A DNA stretch of 64,000 bases from Croceimicrobium hydrocarbonivorans (GCF_014524565.1 NZ_CP060139.1:1247501-1311500); one strand, 5' to 3'. Positions 38,046 through 47,961 are shown, numbered from the stretch's first letter. Program-made: numbers and translations. The notes: generated by a model not told the origin, from the letters alone.

Positions 38046-40550
38046 TTATTTACTGTTAGCCAGTTTCTTGATCTCTGAAATTTGGCTGGCAAAGAAAGAA
38101 CTTTTTTCGGGATATTTCAACATCAGAATTTCATAGGCTTGAATTGCCTTTTTATAGTGCTTTTGTCTGATGTAAACCTTAGCCAGGGTCTCGGTTACCA
38201 AACCGCCTCCTTGATCTTCTTCCTTAGCTTCCGGCACTTCCATTTTAGTCGCTTTAGGACTGGCTGGTACGGCTTCGCGACTTTGCTTTTTCAACTCTGG
38301 TAATTTCTCAACAAAGGAGTCCAGCAAATCAATCTTTTTAGAGATCTCTTCTTTCGGTTCTTGATCCTCAAGCTCCTTCTTCTCTTCTACCTTAGGTTTA
38401 GCCGGCTCCATTTGCGCTTCACCTTTGGCAATGCGCTTTAACCACTGAGAAAAACTCGGCTCCTTGGCTGGGCTGGGACTTATTAGTTCCGGTTCTGAAA
38501 CTTCTTCAATAGGCTCCGTTTCTGCTATTGCTGTTTCTGTTTCTGTTTCTGTTTCTGTTTCTGTTTCTGAATCAATTTCATTCTCGGCTAAGTTCTCCTC
38601 CGCCTCCGAGCGGGATTCCAATTCATTTGCTTCAGTCGGCTCACCCCCTCCTGAATCTTCTTCAGTGGCTGGCTGTTCCGCTGTAGAAATAGTTTCTTCG
38701 TTTTCGGCCGGAAGATTTTCGCCCTCCTCCCCTTCAATAGACTTAGCTTCTTCAGGTTCTTCAGCCTCTTCTTCTTGCTCTTGCTCCTTCTGCGCTAGCG
38801 CCGCTTCCAGACTTCTCTTGCGCTCTTCGATCAGCTCATTCATACGCTGCTCACGCAAATCCGATAAGGAATCTGAATCCCCTTCGTCTTTAGCTCCGCT
38901 GCGCATTTTCTCGGCTAATTGTTCTATGCGACGAATCTCTGAATCCAAATCCTCTTCCGGTTCTTCTTCAGCTTCCACCTGCTCTTCCGCCACGGGCGCT
39001 TTTATTTCTTCTGAACTTGCGGTGGTATCTGGTTCGGAATCTTCGGCTTTAAGCTCTCCCTCAACTTCTTCAAGTTCCGGATCAGTCTTCAAGTCCGCTT
39101 CTTCTTCAACTTGACTATCCTCTTCTGGTTCCAATACCACTGTTTCCGCCTGAACCTCGTCTTCTGCCTTCGGTAGTTTAATCTCTACCTCAAAAAGCTG
39201 CTCTTCATTCAGAGGTAAATCCGCCATCAGTGCTTCTAACTGACGATGTTCCTCCATCAGCACTTCCAGCTCCTCCCGACTGAGAGCATCGCTATTGCGC
39301 AGTGTCTCCAAACGATCGCGAATCATGCGAATACGAGAGGCTAAGGCTAAATCACTTTTCGCCTCCTCGGGACTTAAATCTGTAGGAATAGTGGCTTCCG
39401 AATTTTCTTCTTTGGTATCTTCTGTATAAGAAGAGTTTTGATCTTCTATTCCTTCCTCTTCTTCAATGGATTCTTCCGGACCTGCAACAGTGCTTGAGTC
39501 CAGGTCTTCTTCCTCATCCCAATCTACTTCTTCCTCTTCAGGTTCTTCAATACTTTCAAAACGACGAGCAAAACGACGACGAATTAAGGCTTCTATATCG
39601 ATGGGCGAATCAGCCCAAGGCTCACGCTCTTCCTCAAAGGAAAGGCTCGAATCTTGTTCTGGCTCCTTAGCTTGTTCAACAGAATCTTCTTCAGTGGAAA
39701 TTGGTTCCTCATCCTCTTCTTCCGGCTCGGATACAGGCTCGGGTAGTTCTTCTTGTATTTCGCCTGGACTTTCCTCTGCATGGACACCTAGAACTTCATT
39801 CTCAGTTGCAGCCACAGCCTCTTCTGCTTTAGTATCTGCAACTTCAATTTCATCTGTCGATTCAGCCTGAACTGAATCCTCTATAAGTTCTTCTTTGGGT
39901 TCTGACTCGGGGGCCGATGGTTTATCCTGCTCAAAAAGCTTGGCTTCGCCTCCGGATTTTTGCGACTCAAATTGTTCGCGTACCTGACGATTTCGCTCTA
40001 ATATGGCTTTAACTCTCTCCTGAGGACTTAGCTCTGAAAGGTTTTCAGGTAAGGCAGAAGGCAAGTCTTTTTTAGGAGGCGGTTGCACTTCAGCTGGCTT
40101 CTCCGCCTGTGGCTCTATTTTTTCTTCCGACTTACTTTCAAGGCTTGCTAATGCTTCTACCTCTTTGTTTTCGGGAACAGGAATCTCTTCTACTGGCGGC
40201 TTAGATTCTTCAAGCACTTCCTGTTCTGCAATAGGAGCTTCGGTCATCTGCGCTAATACAGGTGGACTGCTCACCGACTCTACCTCAACTGTCTCAATAC
40301 CGCTATTTAAGGTAGGTTTTCGATTTTCGAAGAGTTCAAAAAGTACGGCTCGGTCATTGGTAAGGACCGCGGTTTTCCCCAATTGCTGATTAAAGAGATG
40401 TTCGGAAGAAGTGCGTAAACGCAGGCCATACATCAGTTGTATCAACTGACTGTAAGGATATTTCCGAGCCAAATCACGCAAATCATCCACCAGATAATCT
40501 GCTACATGTTTGGGGTCTTCAAGTAGTTTATGAAAATCTTCGGTTCTCAA
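38046..40550 (-). CDS. Large acidic Glu-rich protein with C-terminal TPR
   Basis: An 834-residue soluble protein. The N-terminal 75 residues are folded-looking (FHKLLEDPKHVADYLVDDL, YPYSQLIQLMYGLRL), and the last 60 form a TPR-like pair (TLAKVYIRQKHYKKAIQAYE, LMLKYPEKSSFFASQISEI). Between them lie about 600 residues extremely rich in Glu, with Ser, Ala and Pro, probably disordered, including six Glu-Thr dipeptides. The start is a TTG immediately after the lptE stop. The same N-terminus/TPR-end layout is common in this gene neighbourhood in Bacteroidota. Function unknown; an assembly or scaffold role is a guess. Confidence 0.75.
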   Translation of the reverse strand: MRTEDFHKLLEDPKHVADYLVDDLRDLARKYPYSQLIQLMYGLRLRTSSEHLFNQQLGKTAVLTNDRAVLFELFENRKPTLNSGIETVEVESVSSPPVLAQMTEAPIAEQEVLEESKPPVEEIPVPENKEVEALASLESKSEEKIEPQAEKPAEVQPPPKKDLPSALPENLSELSPQERVKAILERNRQVREQFESQKSGGEAKLFEQDKPSAPESEPKEELIEDSVQAESTDEIEVADTKAEEAVAATENEVLGVHAEESPGEIQEELPEPVSEPEEEDEEPISTEEDSVEQAKEPEQDSSLSFEEEREPWADSPIDIEALIRRRFARRFESIEEPEEEEVDWDEEEDLDSSTVAGPEESIEEEEGIEDQNSSYTEDTKEENSEATIPTDLSPEEAKSDLALASRIRMIRDRLETLRNSDALSREELEVLMEEHRQLEALMADLPLNEEQLFEVEIKLPKAEDEVQAETVVLEPEEDSQVEEEADLKTDPELEEVEGELKAEDSEPDTTASSEEIKAPVAEEQVEAEEEPEEDLDSEIRRIEQLAEKMRSGAKDEGDSDSLSDLREQRMNELIEERKRSLEAALAQKEQEQEEEAEEPEEAKSIEGEEGENLPAENEETISTAEQPATEEDSGGGEPTEANELESRSEAEENLAENEIDSETETETETETETAIAETEPIEEVSEPELISPSPAKEPSFSQWLKRIAKGEAQMEPAKPKVEEKKELEDQEPKEEISKKIDLLDSFVEKLPELKKQSREAVPASPKATKMEVPEAKEEDQGGGLVTETLAKVYIRQKHYKKAIQAYEILMLKYPEKSSFFASQISEIKKLANSK
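38531..38569. repeat. Hexanucleotide repeat CTGTTT, six copies
   Basis: Six tandem CTGTTT units (38531-38566) plus a partial seventh, coding on the minus strand for a (Glu-Thr)6 tract in the acidic protein. Hexamer changes keep the frame, so length could vary between strains without inactivating the gene. Confidence 0.85.
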
Positions 40551-41048
40551 TTACCAATCTCCAATTGCGCGGTTAAGGATATTTTCTGACAATTCTTGAC
40601 AAACCTGCTCATGCAATTCCGCTTCTATGGCATTGATATCCTGATTGGCATCAAAGTCTACAAAGCGGCTAAAACGCTCCTCAAATCCTTTGTCGGGCTC
40701 TAAGGTATTGATAAAGATTACATTCACCTCTACCGTTAAGCGGTTTTGCGCGACCGAACCTATATCAGAGGCCTGAGCGTTAATAGGTTGTATAGTATAT
40801 TTTTCAATATTTCCCGAAAACTGCATATGCCCATTGCGACGCACTAGTTCCAGTGGGGTTTGCTGAACAAAGATGTCCCGCAATTTTTCGGTAAAAACCT
40901 GTGCTAATTGAGGTTTCACCAAATCTGCGGTATTGGGAAAAAAATCGATGCTCACCGTTTTTGCATCACCAACGTCACCACCGGTAAAGCTATATCCGCC
41001 ACAAGCCTGTAAAATCAGGATCAATGCCAGTGCAAGGGTTTTTCGCAT
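40551..41048 (-). CDS. lptE: LptE-family LPS assembly lipoprotein
   Basis: A 165-residue lipoprotein with lipobox LILQAC (Cys near residue 16) followed by GGYSFTGG, a start typical of Bacteroidota LptE. The mature part has the family pattern TVSIDFFPNTADLVKPQLAQ, LTEKLRDIF-like helix, then strands such as LTVEVNVIF. LptE plugs the LptD pore that inserts lipopolysaccharide in the outer membrane. It follows the sigma-54 activator by 1 base. Confidence 0.85.
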   Translation of the reverse strand: MRKTLALALILILQACGGYSFTGGDVGDAKTVSIDFFPNTADLVKPQLAQVFTEKLRDIFVQQTPLELVRRNGHMQFSGNIEKYTIQPINAQASDIGSVAQNRLTVEVNVIFINTLEPDKGFEERFSRFVDFDANQDINAIEAELHEQVCQELSENILNRAIGDW

Positions 41049-41049
41049 C

Positions 41050-42321
41050 TTATAAATTGTATTGCTTGATTTTGCGGTAAAGAGTTCTTTCAGAAATCCC
41101 TAATTCCTCCGCAGCATCTTTTCGTTTATTATGATTGCGCTCCAAGGCGCGTTTAATCATCTCCAATTCTTTCTCCTGCAGCGTTACCGGCTCATCCTCT
41201 ACAATATCATGACTGGCATCGTAGGTATCCGTTTGCAACTCAGGTTCATCATTATCGCTGTAAACGGGCAAATAGGTGCTTGAATTTTCCTCCACCGCAT
41301 TTCTTCCTTCCGGAAGCTCTCTTTCTTCGCGATAAATTCGACGAATCAAATTGCTATTGTCGCTCTTCCATTCTTCGCTGATCTCATTATTCTGCATCAG
41401 CTCACCGGTTAACTTTTTCAGATCGGCAATATCCTTGCGCATATCAAAAAGCACCTGATAGAGAATTTCTCGTTCATTGCTAAAATCGCTGCTCGACTGT
41501 TTTTGCTCTTCGCGATACAGCGCAGGCAAGCCACCCTTTCCGGCATCGGGTAAATAGTTCATCAGGATATTAGCCGAAATAGCTCGATCGGTTTCAATCA
41601 CCGATATCTGCTCCGCCAGGTTGCGCAATTGACGAATGTTTCCAGGCCAATGGTAATTGCGCAGTACTTCCACCGCTTCCTCATCTAAACGCAAGGTTGG
41701 GGTATGGTATTTATCCGCGAAATCTGCCGCGAACTTTCTAAATATCAAATGAATATCATCCTTACGCTCTCGTAATGCTGGCAGGTGAATTTCTACCGTA
41801 TTTAAACGGTAATAAAGATCCTCGCGGAATTTTCCTTTCTGCACAGCCCCCATCATATCAACATTGGTGGCGGCAACAATACGCACGTCGGTCTTCTGAA
41901 TTTGAGAAGAACCTACCTTAATAAATTCTCCAGTCTCCAATACCCTGAGGAGACGCACCTGAGTAGACAGGGGTAATTCCCCTACTTCATCCAAAAAAAT
42001 GGTCCCGCCGTCTGCTTCTTCGAAATATCCCTTTCGGGTTCCAGTAGCTCCGGTAAAGGCACCTTTCTCGTGACCAAAAAGCTCACTATCGATGGTTCCT
42101 TCCGGAATAGCACCACAGTTTACGGCGATGTATTTATTATGCTTGCGATGACTTTGCGAATGGATTATCCGTGGAATGGCTTCTTTCCCCACCCCACTTT
42201 CACCGGATACCAAAACCGAAATATCAGTACTGGCTACTTGCAAAGCTTTATTGAGGGCCCTTTCTAAACCTGGGCTATTGCCGATAATACCAAATCGCTG
42301 TTTAACTTCTTGTAAGCTCAT
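41050..42321 (-). CDS. Sigma-54-interacting transcriptional activator
   Basis: A 423-residue regulator. The AAA+ domain begins almost at the N-terminus: Walker A GESGVGKEAI, the sigma-54-contact loop GAFTGATG, Walker B GGTIFLDEVGEL, and the arginine-finger region LYYRLN. An acidic linker (residues about 300-375) follows, and the protein ends in a Fis-type helix-turn-helix (KRDAAEELGISERTLYRKI region). No receiver, GAF or PAS domain is present, so activity is likely set by its own level or by a partner. Its start overlaps the stop of the small secreted gene before it. Confidence 0.92.
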   Translation of the reverse strand: MSLQEVKQRFGIIGNSPGLERALNKALQVASTDISVLVSGESGVGKEAIPRIIHSQSHRKHNKYIAVNCGAIPEGTIDSELFGHEKGAFTGATGTRKGYFEEADGGTIFLDEVGELPLSTQVRLLRVLETGEFIKVGSSQIQKTDVRIVAATNVDMMGAVQKGKFREDLYYRLNTVEIHLPALRERKDDIHLIFRKFAADFADKYHTPTLRLDEEAVEVLRNYHWPGNIRQLRNLAEQISVIETDRAISANILMNYLPDAGKGGLPALYREEQKQSSSDFSNEREILYQVLFDMRKDIADLKKLTGELMQNNEISEEWKSDNSNLIRRIYREERELPEGRNAVEENSSTYLPVYSDNDEPELQTDTYDASHDIVEDEPVTLQEKELEMIKRALERNHNKRKDAAEELGISERTLYRKIKQYNL

Positions 42322-42725
42322 TACTTCACTCGGTATTTTACACGGATTGCCTTTTCCTGATGGATCTTGCTGGCTGTACTCTGATTGATAACCCAGGGTT
42401 TAAAGGCAATGATTTCTACTTCATAAGCCTGAGGATAAGCCTTGGGGAGCTTTACTCCTCGTCGGCGACCACTGGCAATACCTTCGTAAATCAATTTTCC
42501 CTGCGCATCATATAGCTTTAATTCAAAACCGGTTGAAAGGTTCTGGATACACACCTCTCGAGAGGTATCTGCCACACAATAATAAAGTACGCCCTCGCTG
42601 CGGATTTTATCCTCTTCGATCCAAATGGTAAGATTATTATCTACCCAACGACCATTCACCTTTTCTTGAGCCTTAAGACCCAAGCCGCTTAACAAAAGGC
42701 CAAGGATTAGCAGTTGTATTCTCAT
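42321..42725 (-). CDS. Small secreted protein of unknown function
   Basis: A 134-residue protein from the ATG at 42725, which precedes a signal peptide (MRIQLLILGLLLSGLGLKAQ). The mature part begins EKVNGRWVDNNLTIWIEEDK, reminiscent of small beta-barrel or lipocalin-like proteins that open with a GxW motif; the assignment is uncertain. It lies 8 bases after miaB, and its stop overlaps the start of the sigma-54 activator, so it is within the operon. Confidence 0.65.
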   Translation of the reverse strand: MRIQLLILGLLLSGLGLKAQEKVNGRWVDNNLTIWIEEDKIRSEGVLYYCVADTSREVCIQNLSTGFELKLYDAQGKLIYEGIASGRRRGVKLPKAYPQAYEVEIIAFKPWVINQSTASKIHQEKAIRVKYRVK

Positions 42726-42733
42726 GCCTGGTT

Positions 42734-44191
42734 TTAGTCTTGCACCATCTCCCCAAAGAGGGTAGCCGTGGTACAATCGGTAATTTTTACTTTCACGAAA
42801 TCCCCTGGTTTATGCTCTCCTTTTTTAGGGAAAACTACCATGGTATTCTGAGTATTCCGTCCCTTCCAATCCTGATCGCTTCGCTTGGAATCACCTTCAA
42901 TCAGAATCTCTTCTATCCTGCCAATATGCTCTTGATTACGTTGCAAGGAATGCTCCTGTTGCAAGGCGATAATCTCATTCAAACGACGTTTCTTGGTTTC
43001 CATATCCACATCGTCTTCCATCTTGCGCGCGGCAAAAGTATTAGGACGTTCACTGTAGTAGAACATATAACCAAAGTCGTACCGAACGTATTCCATCAGA
43101 CTTAAAGTCTCCTTATGATCCTCTTCCGTTTCAGTTGGGAAGCCTGCAATCATATCGTGGGAAATACCACAATCGGGGATTATTTTCCGTAAACGATCAA
43201 TCAGCGCAAAGTATTCTTCACGATTATGACCACGATTCATTTCCTTTAAAATTCGGCTACTACCGGATTGCACCGGAAGGTGGATGTAATTGCAGATATT
43301 TTCATGACGGGCAATGGCATATAGCACTTCATCCGTCATATCCTGTGGATTACTGGTACTAAAACGAATGCGCATTTCGGGCACCGCCAGGGCCACCATA
43401 TCCAGCAAAGCTGCAAAATTCACGGATGAAGCTTTCGCTGTTTCCGAAGCCTTATCAAAGTCCTTTTTCAAACCACCGCCATACCAGAGGTAGCTATCTA
43501 CATTTTGACCCAAGAGTGTAATCTCCTTAAAGCCACGTGCTTGTAATTCGCGCACTTCGGCCAAAATGGTTTGAGGATTGCGACTGCGTTCCCGACCACG
43601 GGTAAATGGAACCACACAGAAGGTGCACATATTATCGCAGCCGCGGGTAATTGATACAAATGCTGATACACCGTTGGAGTCGATTCGCACCGGACTTACA
43701 TCGGCATAGGTTTCTTCTTTAGACAGGAGGACATTCACGGCTTTACGTCCGCCGTCAACCTTCTCAATTAAATTGGGTAAATCCCGATAGGCATCTGGAC
43801 CCACCACCAAGTCGACTAATTTTTCCTCGTCTAAAAACTTATCCTTCAAGCGCTCAGCCATACAACCTAAAACGCCAATTTTCATATCTGGACGCTCTTG
43901 CTTCAACTTATTGAAACTACTTAAGCGCTTACGTACGGTTTGCTCTGCCTTATCGCGTATTGAGCAGGTATTGAGCAGCACTAAATCCGCCTCTTCAACA
44001 TTTCGGGTAGTTCCAAATCCTTCTTTAGCGAGGATGGAAGCCACAATTTCGGAGTCGGAAAAGTTCATCTGGCAGCCGTAACTTTCAATGTACAGCTTGC
44101 GATCGCCACGTTCTCCGCTTCCTTCCAGGGCGGTACCCTGAATTTTTTCGTCCATCAATTTCGCCTCGGTGGCAGTCTCTTTCATCGTCAT
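42734..44191 (-). CDS. miaB: tRNA-2-methylthio-N6-dimethylallyladenosine synthase MiaB
   Basis: A 485-residue radical-SAM methylthiotransferase that modifies A37 of tRNAs reading codons that begin with U. UPF0004 domain with Cys in [22 protein letters not shown] and [10 protein letters not shown]; radical-SAM cluster motif [17 protein letters not shown]; a C-terminal TRAM domain ([30 protein letters not shown]). I use the ATG at 44191; 44185 is also possible, and an upstream in-frame start would add 14 unlikely residues. Confidence 0.96.
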   Translation of the reverse strand: MTMKETATEAKLMDEKIQGTALEGSGERGDRKLYIESYGCQMNFSDSEIVASILAKEGFGTTRNVEEADLVLLNTCSIRDKAEQTVRKRLSSFNKLKQERPDMKIGVLGCMAERLKDKFLDEEKLVDLVVGPDAYRDLPNLIEKVDGGRKAVNVLLSKEETYADVSPVRIDSNGVSAFVSITRGCDNMCTFCVVPFTRGRERSRNPQTILAEVRELQARGFKEITLLGQNVDSYLWYGGGLKKDFDKASETAKASSVNFAALLDMVALAVPEMRIRFSTSNPQDMTDEVLYAIARHENICNYIHLPVQSGSSRILKEMNRGHNREEYFALIDRLRKIIPDCGISHDMIAGFPTETEEDHKETLSLMEYVRYDFGYMFYYSERPNTFAARKMEDDVDMETKKRRLNEIIALQQEHSLQRNQEHIGRIEEILIEGDSKRSDQDWKGRNTQNTMVVFPKKGEHKPGDFVKVKITDCTTATLFGEMVQD

Positions 44192-44337
44192 TTTATAAGG
44201 TCTGCAAAGGTACAAATGTAAGTCGATTGCCAATTTGACAGACCAAAAGATCAGGGCCTCTTAACAGGGGTAAAACCTAAAAACGAAAAACATTGATTTA
44301 TTTTGCGCCTTATTCGCATGCTAATTCAAAGGAGTAC

Positions 44338-46671
44338 ATGGCAAAAAATTTAGTGATCGTCGAGTCGCCTGCCAAGGCAAAAACTATTGAGAAATTTCTC
44401 GGAAAAGAGTATCAAGTAGAAAGTAGCTACGGGCATATACGCGACCTGGTACAGAAGGATATGGGTGTTGATGTGGAGAATAACTTTGAACCAAAGTACG
44501 CCATCAGCAGCGACAAAAAAGAAGTCGTAAAAAAGCTTAAAAAATTAAGCAAGGACGCCGAAATGGTGTGGCTTGCATCGGATGAGGACCGTGAAGGAGA
44601 AGCCATCGCCTGGCACCTTTACGAAGCTTTAGGCCTTACTCCAACCCACACAAATCGCATTACTTTTTCGGAAATCACTAAAAAAGCGATTGACAAGGCG
44701 ATTCAAAATCCACGTCGCATTAATACCGATTTAGTAAATGCCCAACAAGCTCGTCGGGTTTTAGATCGCTTGGTAGGTTTTGAGCTTTCTCCGGTTTTAT
44801 GGAAGAAAGTGAAGGCCGGTTTATCTGCCGGAAGGGTGCAATCGGTAGCGGTTCGCCTGATTGTTGAACGAGAAATGGAGATTCGCAATTTTGAAGCAAA
44901 ATCTTACTTCCGCGTAGTAGCCGAATTCCAAAATGCTTCAGGCAAGACCTTTAAAGCGGAGCTCAACAAACGTTTCGACACCGAAAATGAGGCTCGCGAA
45001 TTTTTAGATAATTGTGCTAAGCACTCCTTTAAGATCGATTCGGTAGAGACCAAGCCTGCGAAAAAATCGCCTGCTCCTCCCTTTACCACTTCTACCCTGC
45101 AACAGGAAGCCGCAAGGAAATTGTATTTCTCGGTAAGTCAAACTATGTCGGTAGCCCAAAAGCTATACGAAGCAGGTTTGATAACCTATATGCGTACCGA
45201 CTCCACCAATTTATCAGACGATGCACTAGGCGCCGCACAATTAGAAATTGAAGATCAGTACGGAAAAGACTATTCGAATACCCGTCGTTTTGCGACTAAG
45301 AGTAAAGGAGCACAGGAAGCGCACGAGGCCATTCGTCCTACCTATTTTAATAAGCATAGTGCGGGAACCGGCGATCAGCAAAAGCGCCTTTACGATTTGA
45401 TTTGGAAAAGAGCCATCGCCTCACAGATGAGCGATGCCCAATTGGAAAGAACGGTTTTCCATATTGATGCCCCTGGCGAAAAACTGGAATTCGTGGCTCG
45501 CGGTGAAGTAATCACCTTCGAAGGTTTCTTAAAGGTATACTTGGAAGGCACTGACGATGAGGATTCGGAAGAGCAATCAGGTATGTTACCGGCTACAAAG
45601 CAAGGTGAAAACCTAAGCTATGAAGATATTGTTGCTACCCAACGCTTCACCAAGCACCCACCACGCTATACCGAAGCCAGCTTGGTAAAGAAACTGGAAG
45701 AATTAGGCATTGGTCGTCCTTCTACTTATGCACCAACTATCAGCACCATTATAAAAAGGCAATACGTTGAGAAATCGGAATTAAGCGGTACCCAGCGTGA
45801 TTACCTGCAGATGACTTTAGCTGATGGAACCTTAAAGGATCAAAAGCTCAGCGAAACTACCGGAGCAGATAAAAATAAATTGATCCCCACTGATATTGGC
45901 ACCGTAGTAAACGGATTCCTTACTGAGCATTTCGACCAAATCCTGGACTACAACTTTACCGCTTCCGTAGAAGCTAAGTTCGACCAAATTGCGCATGGCC
46001 AGGAAGAATGGACCGCCATGTTGGATGAGTTCTATCAGGATTTCCACCCGCATTTAAAGGAGGTAGAAGAGAACTCGGATCGCGCCACTGGCGAAAGAGT
46101 TTTAGGCGAAGACCCAAAGAGTGGAAAACCCATTATCGCTCGAATAGGTCGTTATGGCCCCATGATTCAAATTGGAGAAGCCGAAGACGAAGAAAAGCCT
46201 CGTTTTGCGAGCTTGCAAAAAGGACAGAGTATTGACACCATAAGCCTGGAGGAAGCTTTGGATCTTTTTAAACTCCCACGTGAATTAGGCGAATACCAAG
46301 GTGAAAAGGTAAGTGCCAATATTGGTCGCTTTGGACCTTATGTAAAGTACAAGAGTCTTTTTGCTTCCATTAAAGCAGCGGAAGGTGATGATCCGATGAC
46401 CATTGAATTGGATCGCGCTATCGAATTGATTGAGGCAAAAATCGAAGCGGATAAAAACAAATACATCAAGGTATTTGACGAGGCCAAGCCGGTGATTGAA
46501 GTTCTAAACGGACGTTATGGCCCCTATTTAAAATCCGGTCGTAAAAATTTCAAGCTTCCAAAAGATATTGAAGATCCTGCGAAATTAACTCGAGAAGAAG
46601 CAGAGGCTATTATCGCTGATTCCGCCAAAAAACCCGCAAAAGGACGCGCTAAAAAAAGCACTAAGAAATGA
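44338..46671 (+). CDS. topA: DNA topoisomerase I
   Basis: A 777-residue type IA topoisomerase relaxing negative supercoils. Toprim domain from LVIVESPAKAKTIEKFLG with DEDREGEAIAW, the catalytic Tyr284 in ITYMRTDSTNLS, and YTEASLVKKLEELGIGRPST. After residue 600 there are three glycine-rich C-terminal repeats (GRYGPMIQIG, GRFGPYVKYK, GRYGPYLKSG) instead of Cys zinc fingers, then a Lys/Ala tail (KGRAKKSTKK). The ATG at 44338 has AAAGGAG 6 bases upstream, which fixes the start. Confidence 0.96.
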   Translation: MAKNLVIVESPAKAKTIEKFLGKEYQVESSYGHIRDLVQKDMGVDVENNFEPKYAISSDKKEVVKKLKKLSKDAEMVWLASDEDREGEAIAWHLYEALGLTPTHTNRITFSEITKKAIDKAIQNPRRINTDLVNAQQARRVLDRLVGFELSPVLWKKVKAGLSAGRVQSVAVRLIVEREMEIRNFEAKSYFRVVAEFQNASGKTFKAELNKRFDTENEAREFLDNCAKHSFKIDSVETKPAKKSPAPPFTTSTLQQEAARKLYFSVSQTMSVAQKLYEAGLITYMRTDSTNLSDDALGAAQLEIEDQYGKDYSNTRRFATKSKGAQEAHEAIRPTYFNKHSAGTGDQQKRLYDLIWKRAIASQMSDAQLERTVFHIDAPGEKLEFVARGEVITFEGFLKVYLEGTDDEDSEEQSGMLPATKQGENLSYEDIVATQRFTKHPPRYTEASLVKKLEELGIGRPSTYAPTISTIIKRQYVEKSELSGTQRDYLQMTLADGTLKDQKLSETTGADKNKLIPTDIGTVVNGFLTEHFDQILDYNFTASVEAKFDQIAHGQEEWTAMLDEFYQDFHPHLKEVEENSDRATGERVLGEDPKSGKPIIARIGRYGPMIQIGEAEDEEKPRFASLQKGQSIDTISLEEALDLFKLPRELGEYQGEKVSANIGRFGPYVKYKSLFASIKAAEGDDPMTIELDRAIELIEAKIEADKNKYIKVFDEAKPVIEVLNGRYGPYLKSGRKNFKLPKDIEDPAKLTREEAEAIIADSAKKPAKGRAKKSTKK

Positions 46672-47840
46672 TTCTGGAAGATTTCCTTAGCCCGGTGGGC
46701 GGGAGCATAATTGAGTCTTGTGCTCAGGCCAATGAGCAAATATTTGGTAAGCGAATTGGTATCCATCAGGAAATCGAAGGCCTTCCGGAAATCGAAAATT
46801 ACAAATTAGCCCTGATCGGGGTGATGGAAGATCGCGGCAGTGATAATGCCGGATCGGCTCAAAGCCCGGATCAAGTGCGCAAATACCTTTACAATTTATA
46901 TTGGGGTAATTGGGATGCCCCGGTATGTGATCTGGGCAATATTTATTCCGGAGAAAAACTGGCCGACACCATGTTCGCCTTGCGGGAAGTTTGCTTTGAG
47001 CTGATAAAACGCGGTATTGTCCCGATCATTATTGGCGGTAGTCAGGATTTGACTTACGGTAATTATCGAGCCTACGATCGTTTGGAACAGACGGTTAATT
47101 TAGTATCCATCGACTCCCAATTTGATTTAGGCAAGCAAGATGATAAGCTAACGCATCGTTCATTTTTGAGTCATATCATTCTTCAAAAACCCTATATCCT
47201 CTATAATTTCAGCAATATCGGCTACCAGAGCTATTTTGTTAATCAAGAGGAAGTGGACTTGATGGAGCGCATGTATTTCGATATCCATCGACTGGGCAAT
47301 ATGCGACAGGACATCAGCGAAAGCGAACCCATATTACGAGATGCAGATATTGTGAGTTTCGACCTTTCTGCTCTACGACAAAGTGATGCACCTGGTAATA
47401 CTTTTCATAGCCCTAATGGCTTTAGTGGAGAGGAAGCATGTGCTTTGGCCCGCTACAGCGGAATCAGCGACAAATTGAGTTCATTCGGTATTTATGAATG
47501 CAATGCCTTAGCCGACAAAGAAGGTCGAACGGCCCACTTGGTAGCCCAAATGATCTGGTATTTTTTGGAGGGATTTAACCTCCGAAAAGGGGACTATCCC
47601 TTCGCGAGAAAGGAGGATTATCAACGATTTACCGTACTTATCAACGATGGAGAGTACGAATTGGTCTTTTATAAAAGCCCTCTAAGTGGCCGTTGGTGGA
47701 TAGAGGTTCCGGTGCGGGAAAGTGCCGGCCTAAGCTCGGCTAGACACAAGCTAATCCCCTGTTCTTATGTGGATTACCAAGAAGCTATGCAGAACGAAAT
47801 ACCGGACCGATGGTGGCGAGCAATGCAGAAAGCATTGTAA
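46668..47840 (+). CDS. Arginase/formimidoylglutamase-fold protein, metal site degraded
   Basis: A 390-residue cytoplasmic protein of the ureohydrolase fold. The three metal-binding stations of arginases are recognisable but altered: GGSQDLTYG where GGDHS is usual (His lost), SIDSQFDLG where DAHxD is usual (His to Gln), and SFDLSALRQSDAPG where SxDxDxxDP is usual (second Asp lost). It therefore probably does not hydrolyse formimidoylglutamate or arginine with a normal two-Mn site. Its ATG overlaps the topA stop; 121 bases follow before the type IX genes. Confidence 0.85.
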   Translation: MILEDFLSPVGGSIIESCAQANEQIFGKRIGIHQEIEGLPEIENYKLALIGVMEDRGSDNAGSAQSPDQVRKYLYNLYWGNWDAPVCDLGNIYSGEKLADTMFALREVCFELIKRGIVPIIIGGSQDLTYGNYRAYDRLEQTVNLVSIDSQFDLGKQDDKLTHRSFLSHIILQKPYILYNFSNIGYQSYFVNQEEVDLMERMYFDIHRLGNMRQDISESEPILRDADIVSFDLSALRQSDAPGNTFHSPNGFSGEEACALARYSGISDKLSSFGIYECNALADKEGRTAHLVAQMIWYFLEGFNLRKGDYPFARKEDYQRFTVLINDGEYELVFYKSPLSGRWWIEVPVRESAGLSSARHKLIPCSYVDYQEAMQNEIPDRWWRAMQKAL

Positions 47841-47911
47841 TAAATCGAGCATTCATCAACAAAAAGCCGTGAAAAATTAACTGCGGCTTAAGGCATATTT
47901 GTTCAAAGCTT

Positions 47912-47919
47912 TATATTTG
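47912..47919 (+). promoter_or_regulatory. Promoter -7 box of the porP-gld operon
   Basis: TATATTTG matches TAnnTTTG, 42 bases upstream of the porP-like start. A TTTG at 47898 is too close to serve as a -33 element. Confidence 0.45.
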
Positions 47920-47961
47920 GGATTTCAACAAAGTGTTGTCAACAATTAATACTAACCCGAT

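Noticed and set aside
38464-39114. Long Ser-rich open frame on the plus strand
   Set aside because: It is the mirror of the Glu-codon-rich minus-strand gene (GAA/GAG read as TTC/CTC and shifted Ser codons); there is no ribosome binding site or sensible composition.
39466-39870. Second Ser-rich plus-strand open frame
   Set aside because: Same artefact of the acidic gene on the opposite strand.
46668-47840. Functional formimidoylglutamase (hutG)
   Set aside because: Key metal-binding His and Asp residues are not in place and there are no hut genes around it.
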